From the NCBI GenBank assembly GCA_045110675.1, contig JBGCGJ010000015.1:1-64000 (forward strand): a stretch of DNA of 64,000 nt. Direction: 5' to 3'. The notes beneath the pieces were generated by a model, which did not search any database, had not been told where the DNA came from, and saw only the letters and a program-made list of their open reading frames with translations. Every line of letters begins with the position of its first letter. Positions within the stretch are counted from its first letter, which is position 1. The DNA comes from JBALVT01 sp045110675. GTDB lineage: Bacteria > Pseudomonadota > Gammaproteobacteria > Pseudomonadales > Halieaceae. A program made the translations under genes and the position numbers. Below, piece after piece: positions 1 to 8,255 of this stretch.

Positions 1-933
1 TTCATAGTGGGCGGTGTGCTTGTTGACATGGATGGTGTGGTGGCGATAGTCCAGTGACTCCATCCACCAGTTGTTCAACTGGAAGTTCCAGGTCTGGCAT
101 TCGGGTATCACCGGTGCATCGATCACAAATACTTCGTCGTCGGCAAGCTCCCAGGCGCTGTGAAAATAGAAGATGTTGGGATCGCCGCCGATGGACTGAC
201 AGTAATCCTGATCGGCTGCCGGAAGTTGATTCATAATCGGCAGAAAACTCTCGGCCCAATTTTCAAACAGCCCGGAGGTGCCTTTCAAAAACATTGTCGT
301 TCCCTGTAGGGCACGGTCGAGGCTCTCTGGAGTCAGTGGCTTGGGGCGATCATCGCCGGCACCTACGCGCTCAATTTTCAGCTCTGCGGGCTTTTCGTTG
401 ATCCGATCCTGGAATGTTTGTCGCACGGTAATTGAGTTGGTGTCGGGTCCCATTGGCAGCCAATTTCCACTGTGCTCGCGCTGACTGATGATTAATTCGA
501 AGCTGCCATCGGGGTTGATGTCCAGTTGTCTTGCGTCGACGTGGCCGGTGACTTCCATGGTTCCGCCAGAAGCATATTTGTTGATAATGCTGCTTAGACC
601 CAGGTAGTCAACGGTGCCGCGGCTGCCGCTGAGGCGATAGTCATATTTCGAATTTAAGGGCGCGCTTTCGTAGCGGTTGTCCGGGTTGTCGGCTCCCATT
701 TTGATGGTTTCATGTGCGCCACAGCGAAGCTGCGGAAACGCGGGATCCCGATGTTCCATGAAGCTCTCCAGGCCGCCGCGCAATAATCGAGTCAGGTAGC
801 GATAACCTTCTGCTCGAGTGAAGGCGTCCTGGGGCGCTTTTTCACTGTTGACGATATCCCCCGCTTCTTTGAGCGCATCGCAAAAATCATTCCATGCGCT
901 GCCATCTAGAATTCTCTGTTGTGCGTCACTCAT
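1..933 (-). CDS. DUF1214 domain-containing protein (C-terminus beyond window)
   Basis: The reverse strand is open from an ATG at 931-933 to the window edge, giving 311 codons without a stop. The protein begins MSDAQQRILDG. It contains RAEGYRYLTRLLRGGLE, then GADNPDNRYESAPLN, and near the edge WNFQLNNWWMESLDYR, which resembles the aromatic-rich core of DUF1214 proteins. The biochemical role of the family is unknown. In marine gammaproteobacteria such genes often sit beside lipid or steroid catabolism genes (recalled, not checked here). It is divergent from the alcohol dehydrogenase at 1129. The 3' end is not visible. No signal peptide is seen. Confidence 0.8.
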   Translation of the reverse strand, partial: MSDAQQRILDGSAWNDFCDALKEAGDIVNSEKAPQDAFTRAEGYRYLTRLLRGGLESFMEHRDPAFPQLRCGAHETIKMGADNPDNRYESAPLNSKYDYRLSGSRGTVDYLGLSSIINKYASGGTMEVTGHVDARQLDINPDGSFELIISQREHSGNWLPMGPDTNSITVRQTFQDRINEKPAELKIERVGAGDDRPKPLTPESLDRALQGTTMFLKGTSGLFENWAESFLPIMNQLPAADQDYCQSIGGDPNIFYFHSAWELADDEVFVIDAPVIPECQTWNFQLNNWWMESLDYRHHTIHVNKHTAHYE

Positions 934-1128
934 TTTCGGCTCCCGATAGTGTGGTCTGTGTTGCCTCGCTGAACTGGCAGGCCTTTCTGTTCTGTATCTT
1001 ATACTGCATCAGGTTTGGAACATGTTTTCGCTTGCCAAATAGCTAAACCACCGGCGGCTAAAGCGGTGTTTTTTTTCAATGGCTCAGCTGGGAAAATGGC
1101 ATACTCGAGCGTCGGCTAGGAGATTAGT

Positions 1129-2073
1129 ATGAAAGCGGTTCGTTGCTGCAAAAAACATGTTGAGGTCGTTGACCTTCCGACCCCCAGCGGCGAAGGCGTT
1201 CGCGTGTCTGTTCATTCAGCAGGTATCTGTAGTTCCGATCTGCATATGATAGCGGCCGGCTTTGAAATTGGCTCGACTATGGGTCACGAAGTGGGGGGTG
1301 TGTTGAGCGATGGCACGGCGGTAGCCCTCGAGCCTATCGCGCCCTGTGGCCATTGCGATATGTGCGTGGCGGGAGATTATTTTTTGTGTCGCCTTGGCCC
1401 AGGGATGATTCACGGCCTGGGAAGAGATGGCGGAATGGCGGAGCAAATTCTGGTTCCCGAACGCTGTATTGTCACCTTGCCCAGCAATGTCAGCGCTGCG
1501 GATGCCTGTTTGGTAGAGCCCTTGGCCGTCGCAGCGCACGGTATACGAATGCTCTCATTAACCCCATCGAGTCGGGTAGCCATTGTCGGCGCAGGCGCCA
1601 TCGGATTATCGGCCGCAGCCGTTTTAACTGGACACCTGAAGGAAGTGGACATCGCCGCCCGCCATCAGGCCCAGCAGGAGGCCGCTGAGAGGCTGGGTGC
1701 GGGTTTGAATCCCTCGGGGGAATACGACGTGGTTATTGAATGTGCCGGAAATACAGCGGCCCTGGAGAGTGCGGCGAGATTAGCAAAACCCGGAGGTACT
1801 ATAGTGTTGCTGGCGACCTACTGGGAGGGCGTCATGCTCCCGGCGATGGAAGTTTCCATGAAGAATTTAAAGATCTTTGCCTCAGGTCTTTATGGTCGCA
1901 GTGGTTTGGTGCGCGACGTCGACGTGGCGGCTCAGATAATGTCGGCGCGCCCTGAGATTGCCGACATTCTGATCACGCACCGTTTGCCTTTGAGCAGCGC
2001 AGCGGAGGCTTTTGACATCGCCTCCAAGCGAGAGACAGGATCTATAAAAGTTGTTCTAGATCCTCGAGCGTAA
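1129..2073 (+). CDS. Zinc-dependent medium-chain alcohol dehydrogenase
   Basis: A 314-residue MDR-family enzyme expected to oxidise an alcohol with NAD(P). Catalytic-zinc ligands are visible as C34 (GICSSDLH) and H53-E54 (MGHEVGG). The structural-zinc cysteines are C73, C76, C79 and C87 in PCGHCDMCVAGDYFLC. The dinucleotide-binding loop GAGAIG lies near residue 153. It is slightly shorter than the usual 340-350 residues but both domains are present. The ATG follows a GGAGATTAGT Shine-Dalgarno region. It is convergent with the hydroxyacid dehydrogenase at 2093. The substrate is unknown; the neighbours suggest a catabolic role. Confidence 0.88.
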   Translation: MKAVRCCKKHVEVVDLPTPSGEGVRVSVHSAGICSSDLHMIAAGFEIGSTMGHEVGGVLSDGTAVALEPIAPCGHCDMCVAGDYFLCRLGPGMIHGLGRDGGMAEQILVPERCIVTLPSNVSAADACLVEPLAVAAHGIRMLSLTPSSRVAIVGAGAIGLSAAAVLTGHLKEVDIAARHQAQQEAAERLGAGLNPSGEYDVVIECAGNTAALESAARLAKPGGTIVLLATYWEGVMLPAMEVSMKNLKIFASGLYGRSGLVRDVDVAAQIMSARPEIADILITHRLPLSSAAEAFDIASKRETGSIKVVLDPRA

Positions 2074-2092
2074 ATTCCAGAGCCGGCGACCC

Positions 2093-3235
2093 TCAGTATC
2101 CGGCTCGGATATTCACCACATTGATCAGCGCTTCCCCAGCGATATATCGCCGCAGATTTTCCACCGTTAAGATTGCCGTTCGCTCAAGGCTCTGTCCGGT
2201 GACGGCGGAGATGTGGGGGGTGATGATCACGTTGTCCATCGCCCACAGCGGGCTATCCTCGGGTAGCGGCTCCGGGTCTGTTACATCTAAACCCGCCGCA
2301 TAAAGGTGCTTGGAGTTTAGCGCGTCAATCAGGTCGGTGGTTACTGTGCTTTTCCCGCGACCTACGCTCAGGAAGATAGCGCCGGGTTTGGTGCTTGCGA
2401 AAAACTGCTTGTCGAATACGTCGGTGGTTTTTTCGGTCAGGGGTAATGCGTTCACCACCACGTCTGCTTTACCGGCCAGGGTCAGTAGCTCGTCCGCCAG
2501 TCCAACATACTCAACGTATTCGGGGCCGCTGCGTGAGGAGTTTCGCGTTGCTATCACGCGCATACCCAGGCCGTGAGCCCTTAAGGCTATCTGAGTACCA
2601 ATGCCTCCCAGGCCTACCACTAGCAGGGTCTTGCCCTTGAGTTCGCCAAATTGCGAAGAGCGCACCAGGTTTGGGTCCCATTTTGCTTCGTTTTGCGCTC
2701 TGAGGTATTTGGGGAACCCTTTGCTGAGTGTCATTAGCATTGCAATGCTGTGTTCCGCTATTGCCGGCCCTGAGAGGCGTTTGGTGTTGGTAAAGACAAC
2801 GTTTTCCAGTTGCTCCTCACTGAGGCCTTTGCACCGGTCCATTCCAACAAAGTAGTTGTGCAGCCACAGCAATTTCCCGTCGGCATTTTTCATCGTGGGA
2901 GGAGAGCACAGACCGATGATCGCATCTGCACCGGCGAGAACCTCCTTGTCGAGTAAAAAATTGTCAGATCGATCAATGATGAGTTCGACGTCGCCAGCAG
3001 TTTCCTTCAGTCGTTCCTCGAAAGTAGGCAATTGCGCCGAGAAATAACTGGGTAAATTAACCACAACACGCTTGGGGTCCCAGGCGCTGTTTTTTGACAT
3101 TGGTTCTTTGGCGGCGCGCAATTCAAGGTCGCTGATCAGTGTATTGGCAGGGCTCGGTGCATCCGCCCAGACTTGGAAAGCGATACTGCTTAGTGCGGCC
3201 ATGAAGAGTGCTTTGACAGGCATTTTTAGGGACAT
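2093..3235 (-). CDS. D-2-hydroxyacid dehydrogenase with an export signal
   Basis: This is a D-isomer-specific 2-hydroxyacid dehydrogenase of 380 residues. The Rossmann motif GLGGIG is at 208-213 and the family's catalytic Arg, Glu and His are present as R293 (VGRGKS), E322 (DPEPLPED) and H341 (TPHIS). Residues 1-24 look like a Sec signal peptide with a hydrophobic core and a VWA-DA cleavage site. That is odd because these enzymes use NAD(P)H and normally act in the cytoplasm. A GGAG Shine-Dalgarno sits just upstream of the ATG at 3233-3235, which supports the start and hence the signal. It is the last gene of a minus-strand operon with the methyltransferase (12-bp gap) and HxlR regulator. Confidence 0.85.
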   Translation of the reverse strand: MSLKMPVKALFMAALSSIAFQVWADAPSPANTLISDLELRAAKEPMSKNSAWDPKRVVVNLPSYFSAQLPTFEERLKETAGDVELIIDRSDNFLLDKEVLAGADAIIGLCSPPTMKNADGKLLWLHNYFVGMDRCKGLSEEQLENVVFTNTKRLSGPAIAEHSIAMLMTLSKGFPKYLRAQNEAKWDPNLVRSSQFGELKGKTLLVVGLGGIGTQIALRAHGLGMRVIATRNSSRSGPEYVEYVGLADELLTLAGKADVVVNALPLTEKTTDVFDKQFFASTKPGAIFLSVGRGKSTVTTDLIDALNSKHLYAAGLDVTDPEPLPEDSPLWAMDNVIITPHISAVTGQSLERTAILTVENLRRYIAGEALINVVNIRAGY

Positions 3236-3247
3236 GTGTTCTCCAGT

Positions 3248-3808
3248 TTAGAGCGGCTTACGGGCCACGATTTGTGCGATTGCTGCGGGGTTGTCGCCGG
3301 CATAGTTTTCAAACCGGCCCTCAAATTGATGCAATACTTCCCAGTCGCAAAAGTAATTCTTCAACTCGCCTTCTTGCAACAAAAATTCCGGGTTTTTCGG
3401 TCGACCAAATAGTGGCTGATCCACCGTGAAGGTTTCATAGACTATCAGGCCGCCCGGTAGTATAGCGTCTTTCACGCTCGCCATAAGCGGCCTGTGTAAG
3501 TATCGGAACACCATAATGCCGGCGAAGCTGTTTTTCTTGAGCTGCTGTTGTGGCTCGGTTTCAAAATCCACTGGCCACAGGGTAGCGAGCTGCCGATTGC
3601 TATTAAATACTGGATCTTCTAATTGTTGCTGAACACTGTTCAGAGCTTCAGCGCTGACGTCCGCAAATGTGACGGGAATAGTATTTCTTACCAGGTACAG
3701 CCCATTGCGGCCTTTACCACAGGCTAAATCGAGAACTGGACCTGCTTGGGCTGCGCCTTGGACTGTACTTAAGTGGCGCTCCAGCAGTATCGATTGCGTC
3801 GGGTCCAC
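3248..3808 (-). CDS. Class I SAM-dependent methyltransferase, TehB-like
   Basis: 186 residues with a clear SAM-binding motif I, VLDLACGKGRNGLYL, near the N-terminus, followed by an acidic loop (FADVSAEAL). The size and the short N-terminus resemble TehB/tellurite-resistance-type methyltransferases, but nothing fixes the substrate. The likely start is GTG at 3806-3808, three bases after the stop of the HxlR gene, so translation is probably coupled. The next gene (D-2-hydroxyacid dehydrogenase) follows after 12 bp. Confidence 0.8.
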   Translation of the reverse strand: MDPTQSILLERHLSTVQGAAQAGPVLDLACGKGRNGLYLVRNTIPVTFADVSAEALNSVQQQLEDPVFNSNRQLATLWPVDFETEPQQQLKKNSFAGIMVFRYLHRPLMASVKDAILPGGLIVYETFTVDQPLFGRPKNPEFLLQEGELKNYFCDWEVLHQFEGRFENYAGDNPAAIAQIVARKPL

Positions 3809-3811
3809 CGA

Positions 3812-4342
3812 TTACAGCGTGTTGGTCTGCTGGCGAAGAAAGGGCGGTAAGTTTTCCTCTGCCCGGGAGTTTGAGCTTTTCTTGATCGCTGCTTCCAAGC
3901 CGGGGCCTACTCTGGGAGCCACTTCCCAGGCGTTCAAGGGCTCCTTGCATTCGCTGCAGCACATGACGGGCTTGGTTTTGTGGCCACAGGCCTTGTGTTG
4001 GTACTCAATGGGTGGACCATTGCCATCGTCCTGCCATTTGTCGCCCCATTGGGCCATGGTCATTATGACGGGGTAGAGGTCGACGCCTTTTTCACTGAGG
4101 TGATATTCATATCGCGGGGGGTTGTCTTGATAGGCGCGTTTTTGCAGTACCTCGCTCTGCTCAAGTTTTCGCAGTCGCGTGGTGAGAGCAGGGCGGCTGA
4201 TGCCCAACTGCTTACACAAATCCTCGAAGCGGCGTCTACCCAGAAAAATATCCCTGAGTATCAACAGGCTCCAGCGATCCCCAACGACGGATAGCGTTCG
4301 CGCCACCGAGCAGGTTTCCTTGTCGAGTTCACTCCACTTCAT
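3812..4342 (-). CDS. HxlR-family winged-helix regulator with C-terminal Cys-rich extension
   Basis: Residues 1-105 form an HxlR winged helix-turn-helix: CSVARTLSVVGDRWSLLILR, then LGISRPALTTRLRKLE as the recognition region, then YHLSEKGVDLYPV. At 176 residues it is longer than the usual 110-130. The extension carries C and H residues in HKACGHKTKPVMCCSECKEPL, which resemble a zinc ribbon. It heads the operon with the methyltransferase and hydroxyacid dehydrogenase and is divergent from the SDR operon at 4460. A 17-bp inverted repeat in the shared promoter region is the obvious candidate operator. Confidence 0.88.
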   Translation of the reverse strand: MKWSELDKETCSVARTLSVVGDRWSLLILRDIFLGRRRFEDLCKQLGISRPALTTRLRKLEQSEVLQKRAYQDNPPRYEYHLSEKGVDLYPVIMTMAQWGDKWQDDGNGPPIEYQHKACGHKTKPVMCCSECKEPLNAWEVAPRVGPGLEAAIKKSSNSRAEENLPPFLRQQTNTL

Positions 4343-4397
4343 TTTTCTTTAACCCTATTTGGATTGCACGCAGCATTGTCCTTGAGTTTATCTTGAC

Positions 4398-4440
4398 GGG
4401 TTCAAAATTTAAACCTATAGTCAGTTTAAATATTAAACCC
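4398..4440. promoter_or_regulatory. Large inverted repeat, candidate HxlR operator
   Basis: The left arm GGGTTCAAAATTTAAAC (4398-4414) and the right arm GTTTAAATATTAAACCC (4424-4440) pair at 15 of 17 positions across a 9-bp spacer. The element lies between the divergent HxlR gene (start 4342) and SDR gene (start 4460), where an operator for both promoters would be expected. HxlR proteins bind such sites as dimers. Binding is inferred from position and symmetry. Confidence 0.65.
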
Positions 4441-4459
4441 TCTATCTCGGAGCTACGCT

Positions 4460-5197
4460 ATGAGCAACGCCCCATCCGAAAAAGTCGCACTGGTACTCGG
4501 AGCCGGAGATGCCATCGGAAGTGCCATCGTCCGCAAGTTTGCTAAGCGTGGCATGGCCGTCTGTGCCGCCAGGCGCGACGCCACTAAGCTGGCTCCCCTA
4601 ATGTCTGAGCTTACAGAATCGGGTTTAACTGCCCGTGCTTTTAGCTGCGATGCCCGCAAGGAAGAAGCGATCGAAGCACTATTTAACGAGATTGAAACGG
4701 ATATCGGTGAAATCGAGGTTGTCGTTTTCAATATTGGTGCCAATGTTCCCATGGGCATTCTCGAAACCGACAGTCGCAAATTTTTCAAAATTTGGGAAAT
4801 GGCCTGCTTCTCTGGATTCTTGAGCGGTCGCGAAGCGGCCCGATATATGACCAAGCGCGGCCGTGGCACCATTATCTTCACTGGCGCTACGGCGAGCGTT
4901 CGAGGCGCAGCGGGCTTTGCCGCGTTTGCCAGTGCCAAGCATGGTTTGCGTGCTTTGGCGCAGAGTATGGCTAGAGAGCTCGGCCCCAAAAATATTCACG
5001 TGGCACATGTTGTTGTGGACGCCGGCGTTGATACCGCCTGGATAGCCGAGAATTTCCCAGGTTATGAAGAGCGCAAGGCCGTCGATGGCATCGTCAACCC
5101 CGATGATCTCGCAGACAACTATGTGATGCTGCATGAGCAGCCAAGAAATTCATGGACATTCGAACTTGATGTCCGCCCCTGGGACGAAAAGTGGTAG
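4460..5197 (+). CDS. Short-chain dehydrogenase/reductase-like protein lacking the catalytic Ser/Tyr
   Basis: 245 residues with the SDR cofactor loop GAGDAIG (residues 14-20) and the classical fold order. The YxxxK motif reads F156-A-S-A-K160, so the catalytic Tyr is Phe. The serine position about 13 residues earlier is Ala (TGATAS, 141-146). NNAG is replaced by NIGAN. I recall an SDR subgroup with this FxxxK pattern, so the change may be a family trait rather than decay. The start is ATG with CGGAG upstream. The gene is followed after 11 bp by the HCCA-isomerase-like gene and then the molybdopterin enzyme, probably one operon. Confidence 0.82.
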   Translation: MSNAPSEKVALVLGAGDAIGSAIVRKFAKRGMAVCAARRDATKLAPLMSELTESGLTARAFSCDARKEEAIEALFNEIETDIGEIEVVVFNIGANVPMGILETDSRKFFKIWEMACFSGFLSGREAARYMTKRGRGTIIFTGATASVRGAAGFAAFASAKHGLRALAQSMARELGPKNIHVAHVVVDAGVDTAWIAENFPGYEERKAVDGIVNPDDLADNYVMLHEQPRNSWTFELDVRPWDEKW

Positions 5198-5208
5198 GAG
5201 AACCGCGA

Positions 5209-5799
5209 ATGAGCAAGAACATAGAATTTTATTTTGATTTTGGTAGCCCCACCGCATACCTCGCAAACAAGAGGCTGCTGCAGTTGTGCGAGGAATATGA
5301 TGCGTCCCTGGAATATCGGCCGGTGCTGCTGGGCGGAATCTTCAAGGCCTCGGGAAATATGTCTCCGGTGGCCATTCCCGCCAAGGGAAAGTACATGCTG
5401 GAACAGGACTTACCGCGTTTCGCTGCGGCCTATGGTGCACCTCTAAATTTCAATCCATACTTTCCCATTAATACGCTCAATCTCATGCGAGGTGCAGTTG
5501 CGGCCTTGGACCATCCGTATTTCAGTACTTATCTGGATGCTGTATTTGACGCTATATGGGTGGATGGAAAAGATATGGGTGATCTCGCTGTTGTCCAGGA
5601 AGTATTGACCAATGCAGGTCTTGATGCTGAGGCGCTGTTGGCGATGACACAAGATCCAGCGGTTAAAGCCAAACTGATTGACAATACACAAGCCGCTGTT
5701 GATCGAGGGCTCTTTGGTGTACCGACAATTTTCATTGGTGAGCAGATGTTTTTCGGTCAGGACAGAATGCAGTTTATTGAATCGGCACTCGGCGCTTAG
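5209..5799 (+). CDS. 2-hydroxychromene-2-carboxylate isomerase / DsbA-family protein
   Basis: 196 residues of the kappa-GST/HCCA isomerase family. The N-terminus EFYFDFGSPTAYLAN matches the family's active-site strand, with S13 in the place of the glutathione-activating serine. The C-terminal GVPTIFIGEQMFFGQDR is the family's cis-proline GVP segment. Known members isomerise a naphthalene-pathway intermediate using glutathione; many relatives act on other aromatic or steroid intermediates. The ATG at 5209 has a good AGGAG 8 bp upstream and is preferred over the earlier GTG at 5191, which overlaps the SDR gene. Confidence 0.85.
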   Translation: MSKNIEFYFDFGSPTAYLANKRLLQLCEEYDASLEYRPVLLGGIFKASGNMSPVAIPAKGKYMLEQDLPRFAAAYGAPLNFNPYFPINTLNLMRGAVAALDHPYFSTYLDAVFDAIWVDGKDMGDLAVVQEVLTNAGLDAEALLAMTQDPAVKAKLIDNTQAAVDRGLFGVPTIFIGEQMFFGQDRMQFIESALGA

Positions 5800-5860
5800 C
5801 CGGTTTTCCAGTGGCTGGTTTGCAGAGTATGTTTATTTGATTTAATACGGAGTTAGCGCT

Positions 5861-8089
5861 ATGACGGATTGGAAACAAAGTGCCTGCATTTTGTGTGAAT
5901 GCAATTGTGGTATTGAAGTTCAACTCGATGATAACGAGCAGCATATTGTGCGTATCCGTGGTGACAAACAACACCCTGCAAGCGCGGGCTATCTTTGTCA
6001 GAAAGCCTCCGGCCTCGACCTGTATCAAAACGGCAAGGATAGAATTACCAGCCCCATGCGACGCAAGCCGGACGGCAGCTTCGAGACCATTGATTGGGAT
6101 ACCGCTATTCGCGAGGTAAGCCAGCGGCTTTTGTCAGTGCGCGATACCTACGGCGGCGAAACGATTTTCTACTATGGTGGAGGCGGCCAGGGAAATCATC
6201 TGCCCGGCGGCTATGCCACGGGAGTTCGTCAGGTGCTTGGCTCGCGGTACCGCTCCAACGCACTGGCACAGGAAAAGACCGGGGAATTTTGGGTCAATGG
6301 AAAAATGTTCGGCACCATGGTCAAAGGTGATTTCGAACACACAGATTGTGCCGTGTTCATCGGCAAAAACCCCTGGCATTCACACGGCATGCCCAGAGCC
6401 CGAGAACTGCTGCGCCATATCAGTAAAGATGATTCGCGCAAAATGATTGTCATTGATCCTGTGGTCACTGAGACCGCCAAGCTTGCGGATGTTCATTTAC
6501 AGGTGAAGCCGGGAAAAGATGCCTGGCTAATCGCATCCATGATAGGGGTGTTGGTTCAGGATGAGCTTTTCGACGCCCCCTGGCTCGAAGCTCATGCAGA
6601 GAACATTGAGGAATTGTGTGCCTTTGCCAGCAACATTCCTGTCTCGCGCTACTGTGAGATAGCCGGTGTTCCCGAGGAGAAAATGCGCGAGGCGGTCGGC
6701 TGTATCGTCAATGCCAAAGGCGCGGCATTCTTTGAAGATCTCGGTGTACAAATGAATCACCATTCCACCCTGGTCAGTTATCTTGAAAAGCTTGTCTGGG
6801 TATTAACCGGTAACTTTGGCAATGCTGGAGGGCAGTATGTGCCCTCATCACTGGTTAATATTGCTGGCAGTGGCAAGAGTTCTGCCAAGAGTCCGGTCGC
6901 GGGCGCCAATATTATTTCCGGATTGGTTCCGTGCAATGTTATTGCCGGTGAAATTCTCAGTGATCATCCGGACCGCTATCGAGCGATGATAGTGGAGGCG
7001 GCCAATCCCGCGCACTCCCTGGCGGACAGCAAGCAGTTTGCCCGGGCTCTGGATGACCTGGATACCGTGGTTGTGATCGATGTGGCAATGACGGAAACCG
7101 CCAAGCTCGCTGACTATGTGCTTCCCGCCGCCACGCAGTATGAGAAGTGGGAGGCGACTTTTTTTAATTTTGAATTTCCAAACAATTACTTTCATATGCG
7201 CAAGCCGCTGTTTGAGCGCCCGGAAAATTGCCTGCCCGAGGCTGAAATTCACGCTCGTTTATTGGAGGAGATGGATGCCATTCCCGCTGGTCTATTGGAC
7301 GAGTTGCGCGCCGCTCTCAAACAGAGTCGTGCAGATTTCCGCGATGCGGTTATGACGGCGTTAGCTCAGGATCCGTCGCTGTTTGCACTCGCTCCGGTCA
7401 TACTTTATCGCACCCTCGGAGAGGTGTTGCCAGAAGGGGCCGCTGCAGCTGCTCCCCTGTGGGCTATCTCCCAAACGTTCGCTATGGCAGAGCCAGAGTC
7501 TATGCAGCGCGCCGGTCATGCGGACGCTGACGCCTTGTTTGACGCCATCGTGGCGGGTCATTCTGGTGTTGTTTTTGCGGTAGATGAATACGCGAACAGT
7601 TGGCAGCGAATGGGAGAGGGGCGTCGAATCAAGTTGCTCATTCCCGAGCTGATGGATGAGCTCGTCGGGCTTGGCAAGCACCCTTCATCTCCTGATGACT
7701 CCGCTTTTCCTATGGTTCTCAGTGCCGGTGAGCGTCGCGACTACACCGCCAATACCATCTATCGAGATGCAGCTTGGCGCCGCAAAGATCGCGATGGTGC
7801 TCTGCGCATCAATCCCAGTGATGCCACAGAGCTCGGTTTGGCCGATGGTGAGCTGGCGAGAATCGTCACCGCCACGGGATCTGCGGAGACTGTTGTCGAG
7901 ATTAATGCGCGAATGCAACCTGGACATGTTTCCCTGCCCAATGGCTTTGGTTTGGACAATACCGGCCCCGATGGGGTGGTTCGCACCGGTGTTGCTGTCA
8001 ATGAGTTAACCAGCGCAGCGGACTGCGACCCTTTTGCGGGTACGCCATGGCACAAGCATGTACCCGCCCGGGTTGAGGCAATTGCCTAG
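5861..8089 (+). CDS. Molybdopterin-dependent oxidoreductase with [4Fe-4S] cluster
   Basis: 742 residues of the DMSO-reductase/formate-dehydrogenase superfamily. The N-terminal cluster motif is C9-x2-C12-x3-C16...C46 followed by K48. The molybdopterin-binding core and a C-terminal Molydop_binding domain follow (RINPSDATELGLADGE, then LPNGFGLDNTG). The region where formate dehydrogenases carry Cys/Sec as Mo ligand reads NALAQEKTGEFW, with no Cys, so a formate dehydrogenase role is doubtful. No Tat signal is visible, so it is probably cytoplasmic. It follows the SDR and isomerase genes, which suggests a catabolic redox step. No electron-transfer subunit lies next to it. Confidence 0.87.
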   Translation: MTDWKQSACILCECNCGIEVQLDDNEQHIVRIRGDKQHPASAGYLCQKASGLDLYQNGKDRITSPMRRKPDGSFETIDWDTAIREVSQRLLSVRDTYGGETIFYYGGGGQGNHLPGGYATGVRQVLGSRYRSNALAQEKTGEFWVNGKMFGTMVKGDFEHTDCAVFIGKNPWHSHGMPRARELLRHISKDDSRKMIVIDPVVTETAKLADVHLQVKPGKDAWLIASMIGVLVQDELFDAPWLEAHAENIEELCAFASNIPVSRYCEIAGVPEEKMREAVGCIVNAKGAAFFEDLGVQMNHHSTLVSYLEKLVWVLTGNFGNAGGQYVPSSLVNIAGSGKSSAKSPVAGANIISGLVPCNVIAGEILSDHPDRYRAMIVEAANPAHSLADSKQFARALDDLDTVVVIDVAMTETAKLADYVLPAATQYEKWEATFFNFEFPNNYFHMRKPLFERPENCLPEAEIHARLLEEMDAIPAGLLDELRAALKQSRADFRDAVMTALAQDPSLFALAPVILYRTLGEVLPEGAAAAAPLWAISQTFAMAEPESMQRAGHADADALFDAIVAGHSGVVFAVDEYANSWQRMGEGRRIKLLIPELMDELVGLGKHPSSPDDSAFPMVLSAGERRDYTANTIYRDAAWRRKDRDGALRINPSDATELGLADGELARIVTATGSAETVVEINARMQPGHVSLPNGFGLDNTGPDGVVRTGVAVNELTSAADCDPFAGTPWHKHVPARVEAIA

Positions 8090-8108
8090 TTTCTGTTGTC
8101 TTAAGGAG

Positions 8109-8138
8109 ATATAAGCATTAATAAATTAATGCTTATAT
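8109..8138. promoter_or_regulatory. Perfect palindrome O1, candidate HipB operator
   Basis: ATAAGCATTAAT (8111-8122), a 2-bp centre and ATTAATGCTTAT (8125-8136) form a perfect inverted repeat that extends one AT pair and one TA pair outward. It lies upstream of hipBA. Its core is repeated at 8256-8273, so it is a likely autoregulatory operator. Confidence 0.6.
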
Positions 8139-8187
8139 ATTAATATGGCCTTTAAAAGTCAATAAAATGATGTTTATTGGTATTTTA

Positions 8188-8215
8188 TTGCTTTTTTTGG
8201 AAATTTCGATATAAT
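8188..8215 (+). promoter_or_regulatory. Predicted sigma70 promoter of hipBA
   Basis: TTGCTT (8188-8193), a 16-bp spacer and TATAAT (8210-8215) in AT-rich DNA 72 bp upstream of the hipB ATG. A smaller inverted repeat, CAATAAA-N6-TTTATTG (8160-8179), sits just upstream of the -35. Confidence 0.6.
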
Positions 8216-8255
8216 CATCAATATTCTATGGCTTAACTGCCATAAAAAGTTTTTA

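Noticed and set aside
1049..1076. CACCG...CGGTG stem with T8, possible plus-strand terminator
   Set aside because: Only a 5-bp stem with a 10-nt loop and no plus-strand gene upstream. Too weak to call.
2080..2106. GAGCCGG...CCGGCTC hairpin between convergent genes
   Set aside because: It overlaps the end of the hydroxyacid dehydrogenase coding region and lacks a T run. Not a clear terminator.
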